Origin: Pseudescherichia sp031998825
GTDB taxonomy: Bacteria; Pseudomonadota; Gammaproteobacteria; Enterobacterales; Enterobacteriaceae
Direction: 5' to 3'
NCBI RefSeq assembly: GCF_031998825.1
Contig: NZ_DAMACX010000010.1
Coordinates: 1-64,000, forward strand
DNA: 64,000 nt
Numbering within the stretch: the stretch's first letter is position 1; every line of letters begins with the position of its first letter. The position numbers were made by a program, and so were the translations under genes. Below the pieces are notes generated by a model. It had not been told where the DNA came from. It ran no database searches and saw nothing but the letters and a program-made list of their open reading frames with translations. Below, piece after piece: positions 43,183 through 51,520 of the stretch.

Positions 43183-44650
43183 CAAACCTTCCAGACGCCC
43201 TTTCTCACTCGCTCTGCGGCTGACCTTTTTTATCAGCCTGTCCACGATACTGGCTTTTATCGCCTTCACCTGGTTTATGCTGCATTCTGTTGAAAATCAT
43301 TTTGCCGAGCAGGATGTCAGCGATCTTCAACAAATCAGCACCACACTGAACCGTATACTGCAGTCCCCGGTGGATCCGGATGATAAAAAAATAAGCAAAA
43401 TAAAGGAATCAATTGCCAGCTACCGCAACGTTGCCCTTTTGCTCCTCAATCCCAGGGGTGAAGTGCTCTTTAGCTCAGCTCAGGGGGCGGCACTACGCCC
43501 GGCAGTGAATTCAGCAGATTTTAGCGAGCACAGCCGCGCACGGGATGTCTTTCTCTGGACGGTGGAGGATCCTGCGGGACCGATGGATACCGGGTCCGAA
43601 ATGAAGATGGAAACATACAGGATTATCGCCTCCTCTGGTCAGGCGATATTTCAGGGCAAACAGCAGAACTATGTCATGCTGACTGGCCTATCCATTAATT
43701 TCCATCTCCATTACCTCGATGCGCTGAAAAAGAACCTGATTGCGATTGCCGTCGTGATAAGCCTGTTGATTGTTCTGATCATTCGAATCGCTGTCCGTCA
43801 GGGGCACCTGCCCCTTCGTAATGTCAGCAATGCCATTAAAAACATCACCTCCGAGAATCTTGATGCGCGACTGGAACCGACACGCGTTCCCATTGAGCTG
43901 GAGCAACTGGTTATCTCGTTCAATCATATGATTGGAAAGATTGAGGATGTCTTTACCCGCCAGGCCAATTTCTCTGCCGATATCGCGCATGAGATCAGAA
44001 CGCCCATCACCAATCTGGTGACGCAGACTGAAATCGCACTGAGTCAGGATCGAACACAGAGGGAACTTGAGGATGTCCTCTATTCCAGTCTTGAAGAGTA
44101 TAACCGGATGACCAAAATGGTCAGCGATATGCTGTTCCTGGCACAGGCAGATAATAATCAGCTGATACCTGACAGGGTCATGTTTGACCTCAGAGCGGAA
44201 GTCATGAAAGTCTTCGAGTTTTTCGAAGCCTGGGCCGAAGAACGCAATATCACGCTCAAATTTAACGGGATGCCCTGTCTGGTCGAGGGAGATCCACAAA
44301 TGTTTAGAAGAGCGATCAATAATCTGTTATCCAATGCCCTGCGTTATACCCCTGAGGGACAGGCAATCACCGTCTCAATAAGAAAACAGGGGAGCTTTTT
44401 TGACCTTGTGATTGAAAATCCGGGGAAACCAATCCCTGAAGAGCATTTATCAAGGCTGTTTGACCGTTTTTATCGGGTGGATCCGTCCAGACAACGAAAA
44501 GGAGAAGGCAGCGGCATCGGTCTTGCGATTGTGAAGTCAATCGTGGAAGCACATCACGGAAGAGTGCATGTGGAATCGGATATACGCTCGACACGTTTTA
44601 TTTTATCCGTACCCAGACTGGAGAAAATGATTCCGGATCCCCAACACTGA
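43175..44650 (+). CDS. silS: Silver-sensing histidine kinase SilS
   Basis: Membrane sensor kinase of 491 residues: first membrane segment about 13-35, periplasmic silver-sensing domain to about 185, second segment about 188-208, then HAMP. The phospho-acceptor box is SADIAHEIRTPITNLVTQ. The ATP-binding motifs are NLLSNALRYTPEGQ and GSGIGLAIVKSIVEAHHG. Its start lies inside the end of silR. It responds to periplasmic Ag(I)/Cu(I). Confidence 0.96.
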   Translation: MHSKPSRRPFSLALRLTFFISLSTILAFIAFTWFMLHSVENHFAEQDVSDLQQISTTLNRILQSPVDPDDKKISKIKESIASYRNVALLLLNPRGEVLFSSAQGAALRPAVNSADFSEHSRARDVFLWTVEDPAGPMDTGSEMKMETYRIIASSGQAIFQGKQQNYVMLTGLSINFHLHYLDALKKNLIAIAVVISLLIVLIIRIAVRQGHLPLRNVSNAIKNITSENLDARLEPTRVPIELEQLVISFNHMIGKIEDVFTRQANFSADIAHEIRTPITNLVTQTEIALSQDRTQRELEDVLYSSLEEYNRMTKMVSDMLFLAQADNNQLIPDRVMFDLRAEVMKVFEFFEAWAEERNITLKFNGMPCLVEGDPQMFRRAINNLLSNALRYTPEGQAITVSIRKQGSFFDLVIENPGKPIPEEHLSRLFDRFYRVDPSRQRKGEGSGIGLAIVKSIVEAHHGRVHVESDIRSTRFILSVPRLEKMIPDPQH

Positions 44651-44663
44651 GAATAAAGATTTA

Positions 44664-44681
44664 AATGACAAAGATGTCATT
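44664..44681. promoter_or_regulatory. SilR box upstream of silE
   Basis: AATGACA-AAG-ATGTCATT, an inverted repeat matching the silC/silR box, in the 249-bp gap before silE. The rest of the gap shows no gene. Confidence 0.65.
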
Positions 44682-44899
44682 AGCCTGTCATGCAGCAAAC
44701 AGAAGCCATTCGATATAATTAGTGCAACTTATCAGGAAGGCTGGATTGCTTCATCAATACCCGGCGTCAGAGTACGCCAGGAATGAATATCCAGCCATCT
44801 CCCGGAGAAATAAGAACTGCCGAACCTGTTTAAGTTATGAAACTGAAAACACCGGTTGTACTTCCCCGGACATCATTAATTGAGAAATGGAGAGTTATC

Positions 44900-45331
44900 A
44901 TGAAAAATATCGTATTAGCATCTTTGCTGGGCTTTGGTTTAATTTCTTCGGCCTGGGCCACTGAAACCGTGAATATCCATGAGCGCGTCAACAATGCACA
45001 GGCCCCTGCTCACCAGATGCAGTCTGCTGCGGCTCCTGTCGGGATCCAGGGGACTGCTCCCCGTATGACCGGTATGGACCAGCATGAACAGGCCATTATT
45101 GCTCATGAAACCATGACGAACGGATCGGCAGATGCGCACCAGAAAATGGTGGAAAGTCATCAGAAGATGATGGGAAATAACACAGTATCCACGACCGTCC
45201 CTTCAACGTCTTACGCGGCGATGGATGAGCATGAAAGAGCAGCGGTTGCCCATGAATTCATGAATAACGGTCAGTCCGGCCCACATCAGGCCATGGCCGA
45301 AGCGCACCGCCGCATGATCAATGTAGGCTGA
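44900..45331 (+). CDS. silE: Periplasmic silver-binding protein SilE
   Basis: Intrinsically disordered silver sponge, 143 residues, the known length. Signal peptide about 1-20 (ending AWA), then repeated His/Met motifs such as HQKMVESHQKMMG and NMxxH-type sites that each bind Ag(I). The ATG at 44900 is preceded by GGAGAG; the frame extends 21 codons upstream without a signal peptide. Downstream of silS on the same strand, with its own SilR box. Confidence 0.95.
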   Translation: MKNIVLASLLGFGLISSAWATETVNIHERVNNAQAPAHQMQSAAAPVGIQGTAPRMTGMDQHEQAIIAHETMTNGSADAHQKMVESHQKMMGNNTVSTTVPSTSYAAMDEHERAAVAHEFMNNGQSGPHQAMAEAHRRMINVG

Positions 45332-45407
45332 ATGCGACTGTAGTATCCGTGCTTTTTACCCTTTCCTTGATAGATTATTCCTTAACCGGATATGTTGTGA
45401 CATTTTT

Positions 45408-45430
45408 GCCCCCATCAGGGGGCTTTTTTA
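45408..45430 (+). terminator. Terminator of silE
   Basis: GCCCCC and GGGGGC pair around ATCA and run into T6, 77 bp after the silE stop. Confidence 0.85.
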
Positions 45431-45479
45431 TATGACTCAGCTACAATTAACCGGTACCTACCTGAAAAGGATTTATTAA

Positions 45480-45830
45480 ATGAAAATCAAAAACACCCTT
45501 TTTGTTATATTAATGTTATCCCTGCCAGCAATTTCTGCCGAACATTCGGAAATGAAAATGTCAGATATGCACTCATCGGCATCGTCACAGGAATATATGG
45601 CTGGCATGAAAGACATGCATGAAAAAATGATGGCCGCCGTTAATGAGCCCGATCCCGATAAGGCCTTTGCAAAAGGTATGATCGCACACCATGAAGGAGC
45701 AATAGCAATGGCTGAGACCGAGCTTAAATACGGAAAAGATCCCGAAATGAGAAAGCTTGCGCAGGACATCATTAAAGCTCAGAAAGGTGAAATCGAGCAG
45801 ATGAATAAATGGCTTGGCAGTCAAAAATAA
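45480..45830 (+). CDS. DUF305-family periplasmic protein
   Basis: 116 residues with a signal peptide (about 1-19, ending ISA) and the DUF305 core MIAHHEGAIAMAETELKYGK with its HH pair and surrounding Met residues, as in copper-resistance proteins of this family. Helical and probably metal-binding. It follows silE after a terminator, so it has its own promoter, and is the last intact gene of the copper/silver island. Confidence 0.9.
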   Translation: MKIKNTLFVILMLSLPAISAEHSEMKMSDMHSSASSQEYMAGMKDMHEKMMAAVNEPDPDKAFAKGMIAHHEGAIAMAETELKYGKDPEMRKLAQDIIKAQKGEIEQMNKWLGSQK

Positions 45831-45906
45831 AGATTGCAAAAACGCCATGATAAGCGTAATTTTAAATCACTCCCGGGCACGGGATCCTGTTAAACGTTAA
45901 ATAATT

Positions 45907-45932
45907 AAAACCCGATTAATTTCGGGTTTTTT
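45907..45932 (+). terminator. Terminator of the DUF305 gene
   Basis: AAAACCCG and CGGGTTTT pair around ATTAATTT and continue into T-rich sequence. Confidence 0.8.
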
Positions 45933-45996
45933 ATATTCTATACTCCGGTCCTTTGCTGTGGACCGGAATATATGCAGCTGCGATTATTTTAACACA

Positions 45997-46674
45997 TTAT
46001 CTCGTCATGGAAATAATGTCGCTCAGGATCTCAATCAGTTCAATTCTTTCCTGCGTTCCGTCATGATAGGTTGATCTTGAGATTATTCTTTCCGCTGTCA
46101 TCTGGGGCCAGAATTTATCAAGCACATTATCGGGTTTCATTCCCACAGCCCGGCCGATTATTTTTTTAGCGTCACAGGTGTCCGTAAACGTGACTGCTAC
46201 ACCGGTAATTTCTTCAATCAGATCCGGGCAGAGATAGTTCTCTATTTCACGTTTGCGCGTGGCGAAGAATACCTTACCGGCTTCCTCCACTTCTTTTTTA
46301 CGTTTCTGAATGGACAGAACCTGTGCAGGGTCTCCCCCAATATCGGAGTCCAGAAATACGCACCAGGGAAGCCCCAGATCGTTGGCCAGATTTAAGGTAA
46401 CCCAGTGTTTGACGCTCCCGCATCCTCCTATGAGGACTGGCACAATTTTCACGTCCTCAAGAGAGGCTGGCAGCACACCTGATTGTTTAAATGAACTGGC
46501 CGCATGCCTCAGGAAAGTGACATCCGACTTTCCTTCTACCAGAACAATGCCTTTAGCCCTTTCCATACCAGTCTCTGGCAACACCCCCAGGCTTTCAGTT
46601 GCTTCCTTCAGCACATCGTCATCCGGCATTTTTACAACGGGTTCACCTGTCTCATTTCTGGTGACATAACGTAC
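45997..46674 (-). pseudogene. Truncated OLD-type TOPRIM nuclease (DUF4435-like)
   Basis: The C-terminal part of an OLD/DUF4435-type nuclease. TOPRIM-like motifs are visible: IVLVEGKSDVTFLRHAA (glutamate), WCVFLDSDIGGDP (DxD) and REIENYLCPDLIEE. The frame stays open up to 46674, where the IS3-family element begins, and no ribosome site precedes the ATG at 46629. The N-terminal ATPase half expected of such proteins is missing and not found beyond the IS. Probably a decayed defence-type gene. Confidence 0.72.
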
Positions 46675-46692
46675 TGAATCGCCACGGATAAT

Positions 46693-47505
46693 CTAGACAC
46701 TTCCGAGCCGTTGATAATACTGTTTTTCATATTCTGTCGGTGACATCTGTTCGCTAGAACCATGCCGACGCTTACTGTTATAAAACATTTCGATGTAATC
46801 AAAAATATCACTGCGGGCTTCTTCTCGCGTTCCGTAGATCTTTTTCTTTATCCGTTCACGTTTCAACAACTGGAAAAAACTTTCTGCAACCGCATTATCA
46901 TGGCAGTTACCGCGACGGCTCATGCTACCCTCCAGGCCGTGTGATTTCAGGAACGACTGCCACTCATGGCTTGTGTACTGACTGCCCTGATCCGAATGAA
47001 CCAGCACCTGTTTTTCGGGATTACGCCGCCATACAGCCATCAGCAGTGCGTTCAGGACAATGTCCTTTGTCATCCGGGATTGCATGGACCAGCCGATAAT
47101 TTTGCGTGAGAACAGATCAACAACAACGGCAAGATACAGCCAGCCTTCGTGGGTCCTGATGTAGGTTATGTCCGTTACCCAACGCTCATCAGGAGCATCC
47201 GGATTGAACTGTCGCTGGAGCCTGTTGGGTGACACGATACTGGCCTCGCCTTTACGTGCCCGCGGGCTTCGGTATCCGACCTGAGCCTTTATTCCGACAC
47301 GTTTCATCAGTCTCCAGACTCTGTTTACTCCGCACTGTTGCCCGCTGTCACGCAGATCCAGATGGATTTTGCGATAACCATAGACGCATCCCAATTCCAG
47401 CCAGAACTGTTTAATCTGTCCTGTCAGTCTCAGGTCTGCCTGATGGCGTTGTGAATGCGGCTGCTGAAGCCAGGCGTAAAAACCACTGGGATGAACATCC
47501 AGCAC
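46693..47505 (-). CDS. IS3-family OrfB (integrase core)
   Basis: Catalytic part of an IS3-type transposase, made as OrfAB by a -1 shift on the A7 run at 47595-47601. The DDE core shows WVTDITYI (Asp), LVHSDQGSQYTS (Asp) and DNAVAESFFQLLKRE (Glu). The frame is also open upstream of 47505 to the frameshift site, as expected. The stop at 46693 is inside the terminal repeat. Confidence 0.92.
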   Translation of the reverse strand: MLDVHPSGFYAWLQQPHSQRHQADLRLTGQIKQFWLELGCVYGYRKIHLDLRDSGQQCGVNRVWRLMKRVGIKAQVGYRSPRARKGEASIVSPNRLQRQFNPDAPDERWVTDITYIRTHEGWLYLAVVVDLFSRKIIGWSMQSRMTKDIVLNALLMAVWRRNPEKQVLVHSDQGSQYTSHEWQSFLKSHGLEGSMSRRGNCHDNAVAESFFQLLKRERIKKKIYGTREEARSDIFDYIEMFYNSKRRHGSSEQMSPTEYEKQYYQRLGSV

Positions 47506-47561
47506 CCGACAGAGCAGGCGAACAGGCCAGCAACAGGAGTTGTCACGGATAAAGGCGTACC

Positions 47562-47846
47562 TCAGTCGGACAGCTTTGCGAAGTACGCCGCAGCTTTTTT
47601 TAATATGTCCCGTTCGTCGGTAACCCGTTTCAGCTCTTTCTGGAGACGGCGGATCTCGGCCTGAGCATCTGACTGTTCTTTATTAGTGGAAGAATCCGGA
47701 CCGTACTTCTTTATCCAGGCATAAAGGCTGTGGGTGGTGATATCGAGACGTGTTGCAACGCTGGCAACAGAATAACCGCGATCAACAACCTGTTTGACTG
47801 CTTCAGTTTTAAACTCTTCGGGATAACGCTTACCGCTCATGGGCAC
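47562..47846 (-). CDS. IS3-family OrfA (helix-turn-helix)
   Basis: 94 residues with an N-terminal helix-turn-helix (RYPEEFKTEAVKQVVDRGYS, VATRLDITTHSLYAWIKKY) and a C-terminal leucine-zipper-like stretch that dimerises the transposase. The slippery A-run for OrfAB fusion lies near its end. Confidence 0.92.
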   Translation of the reverse strand: MPMSGKRYPEEFKTEAVKQVVDRGYSVASVATRLDITTHSLYAWIKKYGPDSSTNKEQSDAQAEIRRLQKELKRVTDERDILKKAAAYFAKLSD

Positions 47847-47903
47847 CTCTCTTTAAGCCATCTTAAATGACTCTGAGGTGTCTGTTAAACCCATGGCGAT
47901 TCA

Positions 47904-48112
47904 ATATCCGTTTCCAGAGGTTAAACGGATTTACCACCCGAAGGTATCCTCTCTCAGGCTGCGAGGATTTTCCGGTCACCCGAAGGTGTTTCTCTCAGAC
48001 CGGTGAAACGTTAGCTGCTAGTCACCCGAAGGCGCTCCTCTCAGACTGCCGGAGCATTAGCTGGTTGCATGTAGCAACAAGTAAGCCTGTCTATTTTCAG
48101 AGCAAATAGTGA
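47904..48112 (-). ncRNA. Structured stem-loop array, copy 2
   Basis: Identical base for base to copy 1 (offset 26,213 bp) over 209 bp, including all stems. On the minus strand its downstream side is cut by the IS3-family element, so any genes it once led are gone from this position. Confidence 0.6.
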
Positions 48113-48121
48113 TTATGTCAA
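48093..48121 (-). promoter_or_regulatory. Sigma-70-like promoter before array copy 2
   Basis: TTGACA (48116-48121) and GAAAAT (48093-48098) with a 17-bp spacer on the minus strand, as before copy 1. Confidence 0.45.
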
Positions 48122-48244
48122 CCTGGGTATCAAATGGGTATACCTATTAAATACTATCCAGTTTATTGGTAGAATATAAATAAGTTACCACTTAAATGAT
48201 ACCGATTGGAATGTGACTATTTTAATGTTACTGCCGGAGGAACT

Positions 48245-48862
48245 TTGTTTATATTTGGATATCTTCGTGCTTCAACTCAGGAACAGGATGCACTGCGTGC
48301 AAAATCGAGGCTCAAGGACTTTGCTCAACAACACAATCATCGCATTGCTGGCTGGTATGTTGAAAATGCTTCAGGCGCAGCATTGCACCGACCGGAACTG
48401 ATGAGACTGCTTCAGGATACAGAGCCAGGGGATGCGATACTTATAGAACAAGTAGATCGGCTTTCACGCCTGGATGATAATGGCTGGGAATCTTTAAAAA
48501 AGATGATTAATGAGAAATCGCTTTCAATAATAAGCCTTGATTTGCCTACAAGTCACATTGCCCTGTCCACACCATCAGCTTATGACTTTACTCATAGTAT
48601 GCTCCGGGCAGTGAATAATATGATGCTGGACATGTTAGCTGCTATCGCCCGTAAAGATTATGAAGATCGTCGCAGAAGGCAGATGGAAGGAATTACAGCC
48701 GCCAAGGAAAAAGGGAAATACAGGGGGAGGCTAGCAGATAAGGAAAAACATGAGTTAATTAGAACGCTTCGCAAGAAAAACGGAAAATCAATAAATGAAA
48801 CGGCAAGGCTCGCCGGCGTTTCACGCATGACAGTTATTCGAGCATGTAAAGATACGGATTGA
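48245..48862 (+). CDS. Serine recombinase (resolvase/invertase family)
   Basis: 205 residues if started at the TTG at 48245, which has GGAGGA just upstream and gives the family start FIFGYLRASTQEQD with the nucleophilic Ser. DRLSRLDDNGWESLKKMI holds the active-site Arg. The C-terminal helix-turn-helix is ETARLAGVSRMTVIRACK. Typical of plasmid multimer resolution or site-specific inversion. The frame upstream of the TTG lacks a ribosome site. Confidence 0.88.
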   Translation: MFIFGYLRASTQEQDALRAKSRLKDFAQQHNHRIAGWYVENASGAALHRPELMRLLQDTEPGDAILIEQVDRLSRLDDNGWESLKKMINEKSLSIISLDLPTSHIALSTPSAYDFTHSMLRAVNNMMLDMLAAIARKDYEDRRRRQMEGITAAKEKGKYRGRLADKEKHELIRTLRKKNGKSINETARLAGVSRMTVIRACKDTD

Positions 48863-48930
48863 AATTTAGAAAAGCCACAGCCCTGAATGAGCTGTGGCGC
48901 TACGTCCTGAAAATTCAGTAAAGAAACAAC

Positions 48931-49830
48931 TTATTCTGTTTCACCGCGAAAATAAACTTGTTTAATATAACGACCACGGCCATCTCCATGCCCCAAATCC
49001 ATCGATACTAATGCTTCAGCTTCGTCGCGGCTCATTCCATTTTTAATATGATGATTTACAGCATCACGTGAATAAGCGTAACGCAAACTATGCGGGGCAT
49101 TTTTACCATTCATCCCTGCCTCTCGTACAATATTTCGGTAACGATCTATTGCAGTATGCAGAGAAGGTTTATCAATCAGTTTTCCGTTATGTTCACTGAC
49201 ATAATGAATTGCCTTATCAAGAATTGATAAAACTTTTTCACGATTGAAAACTGTTGTTTCTCTCGGCCGCCCGCCTTTAGTCCCGAAAACAACACGGACA
49301 CGCTCATTATTGTTAATCAATGACTGCTTCCATGTTTTTAACGACTTTGCGGACTGCACGGTTTCTTCTGTTCTCAATCCAAGGTATCTTGAAAGTTGTA
49401 CCGCGAGCGCAACACCTTCATCTTTTTTAAGCGCAAAATTCACAACCGCATTAAGTTTTTCATCTGTAATAGGAAGTTTAGTGCCATCCCGGTTAGCACC
49501 AGAAATTCCCAGGGCCTGATTACTCAGGCTGGTATGATTGGGATCGGCCAGTTTATTTCTTCCTGCTGATAATAAAACAGAGCGGATAGCAGACATCTCA
49601 TTCTGTAACGTCCTGAGAGACAAACTGTCTGCCTTCCTGCTCTCAATATATTTTTCAATATGGGAAGTTTTGATATGTTTTACGTCCCTAATCTGAATAT
49701 TCAGTTCAGACAGACGTTCAGAAAAACGTTCTGCAATTCTTGAGCGGTCAGCCACAGTTTTATAACTTCCCCTTCCCTGACGAGCAAGTGTGACAAGTTG
49801 TTTGCACAGCTGTTTACTGAATCTGGACAT
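48931..49830 (-). CDS. Tyrosine recombinase-like protein
   Basis: 299 residues from the ATG at 49830. Catalytic-type motifs: LSRYLGLRTEETVQ (first Arg), FGTKGGRPRETTV, NAPHSLRYAYSRDA (His-x-x-Arg), LGHGDGRGRYIKQVYF (His, Tyr). The N-terminal core-binding part is basic and helical. It resembles plasmid and retron-associated integrase-domain proteins rather than the tRNA-Phe integrase. A hairpin-rich region lies upstream, possibly its recombination site. Confidence 0.82.
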   Translation of the reverse strand: MSRFSKQLCKQLVTLARQGRGSYKTVADRSRIAERFSERLSELNIQIRDVKHIKTSHIEKYIESRKADSLSLRTLQNEMSAIRSVLLSAGRNKLADPNHTSLSNQALGISGANRDGTKLPITDEKLNAVVNFALKKDEGVALAVQLSRYLGLRTEETVQSAKSLKTWKQSLINNNERVRVVFGTKGGRPRETTVFNREKVLSILDKAIHYVSEHNGKLIDKPSLHTAIDRYRNIVREAGMNGKNAPHSLRYAYSRDAVNHHIKNGMSRDEAEALVSMDLGHGDGRGRYIKQVYFRGETE

Positions 49831-50037
49831 TCCTATATCTCCACAGGGATACACGTCCCTCGGCTTGTAAATAAGCGGACGGATCTGTACCCCAGTAATT
49901 CATCCCCGACGACACGGTTGCTTTTGCGCTTCCTGCGTCTCAACTGGTATCTGTGCATCGGGGCGGCGAATTGTTGAGTTCTTGCGAGGCACCCCAGATC
50001 TCTGATCTGTTTGCTGCTTATGCAGAGCTGACTTACG

Positions 50038-50220
50038 TCAAGCTGCCTCCAACACTACTGTTCGTAGTGTCGCCATCGATACCGAGTCGATTTCCTCCTT
50101 ACTGATAATTGAACGTTCAGACGGCCTTCCGTCGTGCTTACGTTGATGTAAAAGTGAGTTTAATACCGTACTAACACGGACTACATGTTGGTCAGATGGT
50201 AGTAAAACGTTGAAAACCAC
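50038..50220 (-). CDS. Weak small frame, 60 aa
   Basis: GTG-started frame (MVFNVLLPSDQHVVRVSTVL), hydrophilic with a basic middle. No ribosome site is visible, and its start overlaps the CCACGT/ACGTGG hairpin. Could be chance in a structured region. Confidence 0.25.
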   Translation of the reverse strand: MVFNVLLPSDQHVVRVSTVLNSLLHQRKHDGRPSERSIISKEEIDSVSMATLRTVVLEAA

Positions 50221-50247
50221 GTCGTACGTGGGTTGAGACGTTATGCG

Positions 50248-50300
50248 CTGCGCGCGTCACTTGGTAGTGTCTTCGCCACTTCACAAGTGACGCCGCGCAG
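50248..50300. repeat. 16-bp inverted repeat
   Basis: CTGCGCG-CGTCACTTG pairs with CAAGTGACG-CGCGCAG with a single bulged C, around a 20-nt loop that itself holds AGTG/CACT. Confidence 0.8.
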
Positions 50301-50530
50301 CTTCGTGCTCCTAATGCAACTCCGTAAGCGGCCAAATGTGCCAAATGGCCTTATCCGTCGATGCAAAAGTCGTACGAAACTCAGGGCGTATCCCTGGCAA
50401 GAATCATAACGTAGTGAAAGATCAGAGCCTGATTCAGCTCCTTTAATGACAATTCAACATCAGGAAGATGTGAATCATTGAGGCGTTAGCCGGCCAGTTT
50501 TTGGTCGGTGACCTTATCCACATTAGTGGC

Positions 50531-50706
50531 CCCCGTTTTCAAAGGTTAAACGGGTTTACCGCCATAAGGCGTCCCTCTCAGGTATGTGGGACATTAGCTG
50601 GCAGTCACCCGAAGGCGCTTCTCTCAGACCGCTGAAGCATTGGCTGGTAACCGCCCGAAGGCACCCCTCTCAGGTTACAGGGGTTTTGGATGGTCGCCGT
50701 AGCGAC
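50531..50706 (-). ncRNA. Structured stem-loop array, copy 3 (diverged)
   Basis: Same order of elements as copies 1 and 2 but with different stem sequences: GTCGC/GCGAC, ACCCC/GGGGT, GCTTC/GAAGC, GTCCC/GGGAC and CCCGTTT/AAACGGG. The unit loops keep CTGAGA. The small hairpins vary as GCC-TTCG-GGC, GCC-TTCG-GGT and CGCC-TTAT-GGCG. Compensatory change in every main stem shows selection on structure. Confidence 0.6.
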
Positions 50707-50722
50707 TTCTAATGCACTGGTG

Positions 50723-50751
50723 ATGTTAGCAACGCCTCAGATGATCGTCAA
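50723..50751 (-). promoter_or_regulatory. Sigma-70-like promoter before array copy 3
   Basis: TTGACG (50746-50751) and TAACAT (50723-50728), spacer 17 bp, minus strand, pointing into the array. Confidence 0.45.
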
Positions 50752-50761
50752 CTTTCTTATA

Positions 50762-51460
50762 TTATTCATTGTTAGGGTCTGCATATATCACCATTCCAAC
50801 AGACATTAGATCCTCAACGTCATTAGCAAGAAAAGGTATAAAAGATTTGCTTTGAATTTTTTCTACTATACCTTGCCCAACGACTATAGGTACGTATTGA
50901 TAGCCAGGAAAAATATCATTTGGCTTACCTACCAGCACACCTCCAGTATATTCATGGCAATCAGGAAATACATTTGAAAGAGTACTCAGATATGAAATAT
51001 CAATCAAATGACCAGTATCTGTTGTATACCAGGCATGAAGATTTAGAGCAGGCGTCTCAGAAAAATCTTCGGGCTGAAATCCCTTGTTGGACCATTTTTC
51101 AAATTCATCATATGTGGGATTATAAAGCCATTTATCTCCCTTCCATAATTGACCGACTGTCGTCCAAATTTTACAGCCAAGTGCGGATTCAAAATATGGC
51201 TGAAGGAAATGACACCACTTGAGACATTGCCCTGCTGAAAAAGAGAAGCTATCCACTTCTGCTTCATGACACACTTTTGCCATCATATTATGATAATCCA
51301 ATTCACCATCCTTCAAATCCGTTATTGAACCTTCATTAAAGCCCAGCCCTTTTGTAAATTTTAATGCATGCTCAAAGTTGGCTCTGTAATCCAGAGTTTC
51401 GTCACACTCTATAATTCGGCCTTTATATTTATTATGGAAATAGGACAAGAGATTAAACAC
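50762..51460 (-). CDS. Hypothetical protein, 232 aa, low GC
   Basis: Not recognised. Soluble, Trp- and Tyr-rich. A Cys in SAGQCLKWCHFLQPYF, a His in ALNLHAWYTT and an Asp in GHLIDISYL are spaced like the triad of papain-like or transglutaminase-like enzymes, but this is only a resemblance. Its AT-rich composition differs from the flanking genes, suggesting separate acquisition. It lies directly upstream of array copy 3's promoter on the same strand. Confidence 0.65.
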   Translation of the reverse strand: MFNLLSYFHNKYKGRIIECDETLDYRANFEHALKFTKGLGFNEGSITDLKDGELDYHNMMAKVCHEAEVDSFSFSAGQCLKWCHFLQPYFESALGCKIWTTVGQLWKGDKWLYNPTYDEFEKWSNKGFQPEDFSETPALNLHAWYTTDTGHLIDISYLSTLSNVFPDCHEYTGGVLVGKPNDIFPGYQYVPIVVGQGIVEKIQSKSFIPFLANDVEDLMSVGMVIYADPNNE

Positions 51461-51520
51461 ACTTACTCCTTATAGATTTATGAGTGCGGATATAGCAATA
51501 TCCACACCCTTAATAATTAG

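Larger units (their letters stand above)
46675..47903 (-). mobile_element. IS3-family insertion sequence (1,229 bp)
   Basis: Imperfect terminal repeats starting TGAATCGCCA at both ends (46675 onward, and 47903 backward), with further matches AGACAC and GAG inside, enclose orfA and orfB. Flanks TAC and ATA differ, so there is no target duplication. The right end abuts stem-loop array copy 2 exactly. I cannot name the IS. Confidence 0.85.
49831..50530. other. Hairpin-rich, largely non-coding segment
   Basis: Seven hundred bases with at most one weak frame. Visible inverted repeats include ACACTAC/GTAGTGT (50052-50070), CCACGT/ACGTGG near 50220, the long stem at 50248-50300, and GGCCA/TGGCC around a tandem GCCAAATG near 50323-50345. 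Possible origin, recombination site or structured RNA; I cannot assign it. Confidence 0.5.
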
